From the IMG/VR virus record IMGVR_UViG_3300020141_001036, positions 1 to 20,124 of that record: a stretch of DNA of 20,124 nucleotides; one strand, given 5' to 3'. Both the position numbers and the translations under genes were made by a program. Below, one piece after another: positions 15,083 through 20,124 of the stretch. How positions within the stretch are numbered: position 1 is the first letter of the stretch; every line of letters begins with the position of its first letter. Source of the stretch: a virus. A model generated the notes under the pieces. That model saw nothing but the letters and a program-made list of their open reading frames with translations, had not been told where the DNA came from and did no database searches.

Positions 15083-15170
15083 TGGATAAACTCGTTACTT
15101 GACATCCCCTTGACAAGGTGTTAACATTACTATGTCTGGGATAACATGAATAAACCTAAAGAATATAGAA

Positions 15171-15178
15171 TATTTATA
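15171..15178 (-). promoter_or_regulatory. T4-type late promoter for the tail gene
   Basis: The minus-strand octamer TATAAATA is an exact match to the T4 late consensus recognised by gp55. It lies about 90 bases upstream of the tail gene ATG (15082) and downstream of the gp23 terminator, which makes the tail gene a separate late unit. Confidence 0.85.
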
Positions 15179-15190
15179 AGATAAACAGCA

Positions 15191-15225
15191 AAGCAAAAGG
15201 AAAGAGAGAGTCCCGAAGAACTCTC
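15191..15225 (-). terminator. UUCG-tetraloop intrinsic terminator after gp23
   Basis: On the minus-strand RNA GAGAGUUC, loop UUCG and GGACUCUC form an 8-pair stem (15206-15225) with the stable C(UUCG)G closing. A U-rich run, UCUUUCCUUUU, follows. One pair is a G-U wobble on the minus strand and would be a C-A mismatch on the plus strand, so the hairpin is built for minus-strand transcripts. It starts 28 bases after the gp23 stop and should isolate the abundant capsid mRNA. Confidence 0.85.
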
Positions 15226-15253
15226 CCTTTTCTTTTTTTACTGCTATGATCAT

Positions 15254-16555
15254 TTACAGAAGGTTTGTAACCTTCATGCGACGATAGTAGTGGTTGATAT
15301 TTGATGTGAATGTATCTTGGTCTGCAGCACCTGTTTGTAGACCGTTCGTTGTTACGAATGGATTTGACACCATGCCGTAACGTGTCTTGAATCCAATCTT
15401 CGGCTGGAATGAAGAAGGATCAATTGCACGAACCATTTGGAGCGGGATGTATGGGCAGTAGAAGATACCTGCGTCATATGCTGATGTGCCCTTGTATCCA
15501 ACTACTACGAATTGTGAAGCAGAATTGATGTTGGCTGAATACGGGTCAATGAACACCTTGAAGCGACCATTCAACGTTCCTGCAAATGTGTTGCCTGTGT
15601 CATCCATCGAGATGGCATCATTGCCTTGTAATCCTGTGCCGTAATCCAACTTGCCAGTCATGGCAAGAGCAGCTGCAACGTCTGATGAACAGACGATGAA
15701 ATTACCACGGCCGCGACGAGTTTGCTGCGCGATAACGTTGGCGTCACGTTCAATCTGGAACATAAGTCCCTTGAAACGTTCCACTGACCAACGACCATTT
15801 GAATCAACGTCCAAGTCGAACGTTCCTGGTGTTGCTGTTGAAGCAGCACCTGGCTTGGCAACCTTGTAGATGGTACGAATCACTTCACGATTCATTTCAG
15901 CAAGAATTTCTTGTGAAAGAATGTTTGACAATTCGCTTTCAGCATCAAGACCATGAATTGCCTTCAAGTCTTGTGCCAATTCCACTGTGTATTCCGCCTT
16001 CAAAGCACGTGTTCTGGCTGTTACTGTGGTCTTCTCAATTGAGAAAGCCATTTGACCAAAATCACCTGCGCCGCCGCCTGTACCAAGAGCTTCACCATCG
16101 GCAGTGGTTAATCCTGTGCCGCGTGTGTATGATCCGTCAACTGGGTTTGATCCAGTTTGTGAACCTGTGCCTGAGAAGGAGGTGTCAGCTTCGTTGAATA
16201 ACGCTTCTGTGCCTGCTTGTGTAGTGAAATTCGACTTCATGGCGAAGATCAAGCCTGTTGGGCCCGTCATGGGCTGCACACCAGCTACGTCATACGCCAT
16301 CAAGTTTGGAAGTGAACGACGAACCAAAGAAATAAGAATTGGATCGTAACGATCAATATCTGTAGCGCCTGAACCTGCAATGTTGTTGGCAGGAACGGCT
16401 TCGAAAAGAGAAGCCTTTTCTTCACGAAGGGCGCGTTCTTGGTTTTCAAGAACTACCGCTGTGACTGCACGCTTGTAGTTGTCCTTGATGGAAGGCATTG
16501 ATTCATGGTCAAGAACCGGCGCCCACTTCTTTTGTAGATTTTCTGATAAAAACAT
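15254..16555 (-). CDS. 23: Major capsid protein gp23
   Basis: A 433-residue HK97-fold major capsid protein of the T4 type (T4 gp23 is 521, so this is a shorter form as in environmental relatives). Signature blocks include LVRRSLPNLMAYDVAGVQPM (77-96) and GPTGLIFAMKS, the internal EYTVELAQDLKAIHGLDAESEL, and the C-terminal DPSSFQPKIGFKTRYGMVSNP. Residues 50-53 (LFE before Ala53) match the L/I-x-E cleavage pattern of the gp21 protease, giving a probable mature N-terminus at Ala53 (T4: Ala66). A Gly/Thr/Ser-rich stretch at about 120-165 lies where the E-loop/insertion region would be. The ATG has SD AGGAG. It is expressed from an exact late box and ends just before a strong terminator. Confidence 0.97.
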   Translation of the reverse strand: MFLSENLQKKWAPVLDHESMPSIKDNYKRAVTAVVLENQERALREEKASLFEAVPANNIAGSGATDIDRYDPILISLVRRSLPNLMAYDVAGVQPMTGPTGLIFAMKSNFTTQAGTEALFNEADTSFSGTGSQTGSNPVDGSYTRGTGLTTADGEALGTGGGAGDFGQMAFSIEKTTVTARTRALKAEYTVELAQDLKAIHGLDAESELSNILSQEILAEMNREVIRTIYKVAKPGAASTATPGTFDLDVDSNGRWSVERFKGLMFQIERDANVIAQQTRRGRGNFIVCSSDVAAALAMTGKLDYGTGLQGNDAISMDDTGNTFAGTLNGRFKVFIDPYSANINSASQFVVVGYKGTSAYDAGIFYCPYIPLQMVRAIDPSSFQPKIGFKTRYGMVSNPFVTTNGLQTGAADQDTFTSNINHYYRRMKVTNLL

Positions 16556-16606
16556 GTAATGTCTCCTGTTTAATGATGTTACTTGGTTTCTGTTAAACGT
16601 TACTAA

Positions 16607-16614
16607 TATTTATA
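16607..16614 (-). promoter_or_regulatory. T4-type late promoter for gp23
   Basis: Exact TATAAATA on the minus strand, in the 65-base gap between the gp22 stop and the gp23 start, about 50 bases before the ATG. It gives gp23 extra late transcripts beyond read-through from gp22. Confidence 0.9.
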
Positions 16615-16620
16615 CAACAA

Positions 16621-17844
16621 CTATTTTCCAAACGTATTACGAGACAACAATTCAGCATATTTTTGTACTGAACCTGAAACTTCTTCAGTGATGGTATCTT
16701 CTTCTGTCAATGAAGCTGCTACTGAATTGCCACTCTTTGGGAAGTAGTTGTTCTTGATGACTGAGAGCTTTTGTTCAAAAATTTCTTCGTTGTCGAATTC
16801 AACTGCTTCAACCAACCCACGAAGTTTTTCAGCTTCAGTGTTTGCTAAATCTGATGTGACCTTGTTGAATACCACATCGCGCTTTGATTCAATCAAGGCG
16901 GTGTTTAATTCAACTGCTTCAGAAATTGTTTCATTCAATTTAGCAGTGAGTTCTTCAATTTGTGCTTGCATTTCGCCAAGAACATCATACTTTTCTTCTG
17001 GGACTTCAATGTAATGTTCCTTGAACAACACCTTCAATCCGGAAATGAAATCTTCTGTTACTTCAGCGCGTAAGCCTTCAACAATGGCAACTTGATTCTG
17101 TTCCATCCAATGTTCGGCAACATATGAAAGATATGAATCAACTTTTTCCACCAATGCGTTTTCTATTTCAGCAATGGTGTCAACAGCCGCTTCAGCAAGC
17201 ACATCTTCCATTTGTTCAACTTCATGTGCCACACGTGCAATCACAACGGCTTCAAACAATGATGCTGCTTTGTTCTTGAAATCTTCTGACAGATCAGCTT
17301 CTGATGCAAAAAGATTTTCCACATCATGTGCCAATTCTTCCTTCATTTTCTTCATCATGGCTTTTTTCTTGGCAGACATCTTGGATTCCTTTTCATCTTC
17401 TTCCTTTTCATCTTCCTTGTCATCTTCCATTTCATCTTCTTCTGTTAAATCAAGAGCTTCATATTCTGCCTTTTCTTCGTCAGAAAGAGCATTGTATTCT
17501 TCTTCGGTGATGAAATCTTCGTTGCTCACTTCTTCTTGTTCATTGTGAACATTGCCCTTGGAAGTGGCTTGATTCACCACTGATGAAGGATCCGCAACAG
17601 TTGTGAAGTTGGGAGCAGCTCCAGCACCCTGTGCAGTTGGCACGGGTTGCTTCTTGGCTTTGGCAGATTGTGTCTTGCCCTGTGAGGCTTCATCATCTTG
17701 AGTTGCAATTGTGGCATCTTCTGATGACCCTTGCTTTGCTGGTGCTGCTTCTTTAGCTCCTGCACCTGGCTTCAACATATTGGAAGAATGAGCTTCTTCC
17801 AATTTGTGAGACATCATTTCTCTAATCTTGTTTTCTACGGACAT
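16621..17844 (-). CDS. 22: Prohead scaffolding core protein gp22
   Basis: A 407-residue scaffold protein between gp21 and gp23, the universal T4 order (T4 gp22 is 269). It has no predicted globular domain. Residues 1-100 are Ala/Gln/Lys-rich and low in complexity. Residues 105-153 are extremely acidic (runs of Glu/Asp). Residues 155-170 are basic. The rest is a long amphipathic helix region. SLFEA at 195-199 fits the gp21 cleavage pattern and is nearly the same as the site in gp23, consistent with the scaffold being digested during maturation. Residues 78-98 carry a motif shared with the 19682 gene (see findings). SD AGGAG precedes the ATG, and an exact late box lies 39 bases upstream. Confidence 0.92.
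   Translation of the reverse strand: MSVENKIREMMSHKLEEAHSSNMLKPGAGAKEAAPAKQGSSEDATIATQDDEASQGKTQSAKAKKQPVPTAQGAGAAPNFTTVADPSSVVNQATSKGNVHNEQEEVSNEDFITEEEYNALSDEEKAEYEALDLTEEDEMEDDKEDEKEEDEKESKMSAKKKAMMKKMKEELAHDVENLFASEADLSEDFKNKAASLFEAVVIARVAHEVEQMEDVLAEAAVDTIAEIENALVEKVDSYLSYVAEHWMEQNQVAIVEGLRAEVTEDFISGLKVLFKEHYIEVPEEKYDVLGEMQAQIEELTAKLNETISEAVELNTALIESKRDVVFNKVTSDLANTEAEKLRGLVEAVEFDNEEIFEQKLSVIKNNYFPKSGNSVAASLTEEDTITEEVSGSVQKYAELLSRNTFGK
17551..17613 (-). repeat. Shared 21-residue motif, copy in gp22
   Basis: Encodes PNFTTVADP, two variable residues, then VVNQATSKGN (gp22 residues 78-98). It matches the segment at 19449-19511 in 14 of 21 residues, mostly through different codons. Confidence 0.8.
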
Positions 17845-17882
17845 TGAGTATCTCCTAATTTGTCGTTACAAATTCGTATTAT

Positions 17883-17890
17883 TATTTATA
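17883..17890 (-). promoter_or_regulatory. T4-type late promoter for gp22
   Basis: Exact TATAAATA on the minus strand, just past the gp21 stop and about 39 bases before the gp22 ATG. It should drive gp22 and read through to gp23. Confidence 0.88.
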
Positions 17891-17894
17891 TGAA

Positions 17895-18548
17895 TTACTT
17901 CTTTGAAATGCTGTGCAAGAAGTTTTCAAACACACGCAATTTCACTTCTTCGAGCTGTTTAACCTTGGTTTGTTCCATAATCTTCTTGGTTTCATCAATG
18001 TGTTGATAGGTCCATGACCCATTAAGAAACATCCATTCTCTGTTTTCCATGATACCTTGTACAAACGCATCTGGTGCTGAAGGATCAGCAACAATATCAG
18101 CAGCTGTTGCCAGATAGAAATCATCTTGAACTTCATTGATTCCGTCATTGTTTATTTTCAATGACCCCATACCCCGTGATGATACACCGAGTTTTGCTCC
18201 GCCATCAATTAAATTCTTCACAATGTTACCCATGGGGGTATTCATAATTTTTGCACGACCAACGAAATTGTTTCCGTTTTCTTTCAATGATGTGATCATG
18301 TGTGAAACACGATCCAGATTGATGGTGGGTCCTTCGGGGTGTCCCAATTCTCCGAATGCTCTTCCTGCCTGCACATATTCCTTCATGTATCGTGAAACTT
18401 CACGCTCCATGATGTTCTTGGGATAAATACGTCCATTTCTATTCTTCATTTCAGATTGCAAGAAAATCCCTTCGATATACAACTCTTTGTTGGTTCCTTC
18501 TGTGATGTATTGCACATCTTCAACAATTTCAGCAATGAGTTTCATCAT
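17895..18548 (-). CDS. 21: Prohead core protease gp21
   Basis: A 217-residue serine protease (T4 gp21 is 212) that digests the scaffold and trims gp23 and other head proteins. Recognisable blocks are MKNRNGRIYPKNIM (34-47), FGELGHPEGPTINLDRVSH (65-83, catalytic-type His70), and GGAKLGVSSRGMGSL (116-130, catalytic Ser at 123 or 124). The C-terminal half PSAPDAFVQGIMENREWM is typical of the gp21 family. The gene begins with tandem ATGs (18548 and 18545) behind SD GGAG; either could be used, and the second has the better spacing. It overlaps the preceding stop. Cleavage sites LFE before Ala in gp22 and gp23 match its T4 specificity. Confidence 0.94.
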   Translation of the reverse strand: MMKLIAEIVEDVQYITEGTNKELYIEGIFLQSEMKNRNGRIYPKNIMEREVSRYMKEYVQAGRAFGELGHPEGPTINLDRVSHMITSLKENGNNFVGRAKIMNTPMGNIVKNLIDGGAKLGVSSRGMGSLKINNDGINEVQDDFYLATAADIVADPSAPDAFVQGIMENREWMFLNGSWTYQHIDETKKIMEQTKVKQLEEVKLRVFENFLHSISKK

Positions 18549-18922
18549 GGTTCTCCATCTGATGGATTTCTGTGTTGTGTGTTACCATATCCAGACACCT
18601 TCAGCAATTCAAGAATTACTGTGCCACCTTCAGCAGGAATGGTCACCACGATATCATATGTGTTCAATGTGTTGTCACTGAATCCATTGAATTGATGGCT
18701 GTATGCCCCTACTAAAGGCCATTGAGTAACGTTGTTTCTTTTTATAGTTGCTCCAGTGGTTCCTGGTACTGCCCAATGAATGGCAGAAATGTTTACTGTG
18801 GGTGTTGCTGCTGTTTGATTTGTGTGTAACAAATCCGTTGCCAATGCAATTGTTTGTGCACCAACACCCGTGACTTTAACAACAGCATGAATAGGTGTAT
18901 TTTTTAAAACGACGAGTGCCAT
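18545..18922 (-). CDS. Small beta-rich virion-type protein, function unknown
   Basis: A 125-residue protein directly before gp21. I recognise the type, small beta-rich proteins in the head cluster of marine T4-like phages, but no assigned function. It is rich in Thr, Val and Asn with alternating hydrophobics, consistent with an all-beta fold. Blocks include HAVVKVTGVGAQTIALATDL (12-31), NTYDIVVTIPAEGGTVILEL and a C-terminal SGYGNTQHRNPSDGEP. There is no signal peptide, membrane segment or catalytic motif. A head decoration or small outer capsid role would fit position and composition, as inference. SD GAGGA precedes the ATG. Confidence 0.72.
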   Translation of the reverse strand: MALVVLKNTPIHAVVKVTGVGAQTIALATDLLHTNQTAATPTVNISAIHWAVPGTTGATIKRNNVTQWPLVGAYSHQFNGFSDNTLNTYDIVVTIPAEGGTVILELLKVSGYGNTQHRNPSDGEP

Positions 18923-18938
18923 TTATATATCCTCTTGT

Positions 18939-19682
18939 TTACTTTTTCTTTTTATATACAGAAACTGCTATAACCGTGCCTTTACCTTTTTCTACACCCT
19001 TCTTTGTGAAGCCTTCAGGAGGACGAAAGAATTGTTTGGCATTGGATACACGTGGCAATCCATTTCTTTTAGTACCCTGAACACCTCGTTCAGTATTTCT
19101 ATATGGAGTGAGATTGGATTCACTCATTTGTGATTGCATGTATTGGGCAGCCGTGACAATATAATCTTCTGCCAACGTTATTTTTGATTGCACCCATTCA
19201 GGTAAATTGGTGTCATCTTCCAGCATATCATGAAGCATTTTGGCATTATACACAATACTGCGAAGTTGACTTTTTGCCATGTCCCCTTCATAATCATATT
19301 CTCCTTGATCTTCTTCCTTTGCCTCGCCCATGGCAACAGATGCAACTGCACCTGATAAATCTTCAACACCATATCTCATGGACTTCACACGAATTGTTTT
19401 GAACGGTTTTCCTGTCTTTCGTGTAGCCGTTTGCAATGTCACATCTCGGTTACCTTCCGATGCCGGTTGATTGATCACATCTTCAGGTTTGGCAACTGTG
19501 GTGAAATTTGGTACATCTGGTATATCACTGGTGTGAGGCCCGTCATCTTCAGGAATATCTCCAATAGCATCCTTCACTAGATTGTCCATATCCATTTGTT
19601 TATACTTAGGATATTCAACAGAAGATCCTTGAGTTGGATAATGACTTTCTACAATGTTTCTGATATCTTTAAATGTTTTCAC
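18939..19682 (-). CDS. Prohead-region protein of unknown function sharing a motif with gp22
   Basis: A 247-residue protein that I do not recognise. A GTG start at 19682 is proposed: it follows the previous stop by one base and has SD GGAG six bases upstream, whereas the ATGs at 19739 and 19715 have no SD and would overlap the upstream gene. The N-terminus then reads MKTFKDIRNIVE, a common phage style. Residues 40-55 are acidic. Residues 58-78 hold the motif shared with gp22 (PNFTTVA..P..V.NQ..S.GN). Residues 140-215 look helical, and the C-terminus is basic and Lys-rich. Position between the head genes and gp21 suggests a core or internal head protein; this is inference. Confidence 0.7.
   Translation of the reverse strand: MKTFKDIRNIVESHYPTQGSSVEYPKYKQMDMDNLVKDAIGDIPEDDGPHTSDIPDVPNFTTVAKPEDVINQPASEGNRDVTLQTATRKTGKPFKTIRVKSMRYGVEDLSGAVASVAMGEAKEEDQGEYDYEGDMAKSQLRSIVYNAKMLHDMLEDDTNLPEWVQSKITLAEDYIVTAAQYMQSQMSESNLTPYRNTERGVQGTKRNGLPRVSNAKQFFRPPEGFTKKGVEKGKGTVIAVSVYKKKK
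19449..19511 (-). repeat. Shared 21-residue motif, copy in the 19682 gene
   Basis: Encodes PNFTTVAKP, two variable residues, then VINQPASEGN (residues 58-78 of the GTG-started protein). It is the partner of the copy at 17551-17613. The first seven residues are identical in protein, yet five of the seven codons differ at the third base. Confidence 0.8.
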
Positions 19683-19683
19683 A

Positions 19684-20124
19684 TCAATCTCCGTGATACG
19701 TACCAGGTTTTGCATTGTTGTAACTTGCTGCAGCACCATTATTGTATGCAGCGGTTAATTTAGATTTGTATTTTTTAGTAAGAGAAGCATTTGCATTACT
19801 AATGCCCTTTACTTGTTTTTTAGCTGTGGAATCTCCTTTACGAGCTGCATCAAGTTGTCCTGGCTTTGCCCGTTTACTAATATACGACCGTAACGTGTCT
19901 GCATCCAATTCCTGCAAGTTCACATCTTCCTGGACGCGCTTTCTTGCAAACATTTTAGTTTCAGTGTCGCTCAATTTGCCAAACACCTTTCCACGAATGA
20001 TGTTTCGGACTGGAGCTTTCTTCGGCGCATAGTTATCAATGCCTTTCTTGATGCTATCAACTTCATCTGTTCGCCGGCTGTCAACACGCCGCTGTGAACC
20101 ACGATCTAAATTTTTATTTGCCGC
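19684..20124 (-). CDS. Partial basic protein, 5' end beyond the window
   Basis: The frame is open from the right window edge to the TGA at 19684 (146 codons plus stop). No ATG lies inside the edge part, so the start is outside. A GTG at 19986 could start a short 100-residue form but has no clear SD. The edge part is strongly basic (Arg/Lys with QRRVDSRR and NYAPKKAPVRNIIRGK). It is followed by LQELDADTLRSYISKRAKPG, a motif that I recall in small proteins of T4-like phages but cannot name. The C-terminus is Ala/Asn/Lys-rich. Its position before the gp21 cluster, where T4 has gp20, gp67 and gp68, makes a prohead core component possible. Function is not assigned. Confidence 0.65.
   Translation of the reverse strand, partial: AANKNLDRGSQRRVDSRRTDEVDSIKKGIDNYAPKKAPVRNIIRGKVFGKLSDTETKMFARKRVQEDVNLQELDADTLRSYISKRAKPGQLDAARKGDSTAKKQVKGISNANASLTKKYKSKLTAAYNNGAAASYNNAKPGTYHGD

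Noticed and set aside
15098-15120. Two CTTGACA repeats on the plus strand as a promoter
   Set aside because: No good -10 at proper spacing and no plus-strand gene follows.
15799-16197. 132-codon plus-strand frame inside gp23
   Set aside because: Lies wholly within the highly conserved capsid gene and shows no recognisable protein features.
17174-17548. 124-codon Ser-rich plus-strand frame
   Set aside because: Mirror image of the Glu/Asp-rich coding repeats of gp22 (GAA/GAT codons read backwards give Ser/Phe runs). No independent evidence.
1-20124. tRNA genes, CRISPR arrays, insertion sequences or integration sites
   Set aside because: No cloverleaf-like gap sequence, no regularly spaced repeats, and no transposase or integrase motifs were seen; the gaps are too short to hold most of these.

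Overview
The window is a stretch of a T4-superfamily tailed phage (myovirus) genome. Every supported gene lies on the minus strand, so transcription runs from high to low coordinates. The genes are tightly packed, with ATGA-type overlaps, strong Shine-Dalgarno (SD) sites, and no gap longer than about 170 bases. The hallmark set is prohead protease gp21, scaffold gp22, major capsid protein gp23, late sigma factor gp55, UvsY, UvsW and gp46/gp47. By gene order and gene content (peptide deformylase, ClpP-like protease, pterin/7-deazaguanine genes) it looks like the environmental (marine or freshwater) relatives of T4 rather than coliphage T4. The host cannot be read from the sequence; a Gram-negative bacterium is the inference.

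Layout in transcription order. (1) 20124-18545: a right-truncated small protein and two unrecognised virion/core-type proteins. (2) 18548-15254: the prohead cassette gp21, gp22, gp23. Exact T4-type late boxes (TATAAATA) precede gp22 and gp23, and a UUCG-tetraloop terminator follows gp23. (3) 15082-14447: a gp19-like tail-tube-family protein with its own late box. (4) 14396-11432: uvsY, uvsW, a small conserved protein and the gp55 sigma factor, headed by a consensus host-type promoter (TTGACA-N17-TATATT). (5) 11374-6112: an operon, again headed by a TTGACA/TATATT promoter, with queE, folE, a DEDDh exonuclease, a DpdA/TGT-like base-exchange enzyme, a T-fold (QueD-like) protein, a GT-B glycosyltransferase and a queD-family protein. 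(6) 6111-3332: the gp47/gp46 recombination nuclease. (7) 3314-1: peptide deformylase, a small helical protein, a ClpP-like serine protease with a basic TPKK-rich tail, and a left-truncated protein joining an HExxH metallopeptidase to a VWA domain. The VWA gene has its own promoter, with a long inverted repeat laid over it.

The most distinctive system is block 5. FolE, QueD and QueE are the first enzymes of 7-deazaguanine synthesis. A DpdA-like transglycosylase could exchange the product into DNA, and the embedded glycosyltransferase raises the possibility of a sugar-decorated 7-deazaguanine in the phage genome. QueC is not in the window. Several proteins of the block carry non-canonical active sites. 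A second notable point is a 21-residue peptide motif shared by the scaffold gp22 and a neighbouring unrecognised protein, conserved in amino acids but not in codons.
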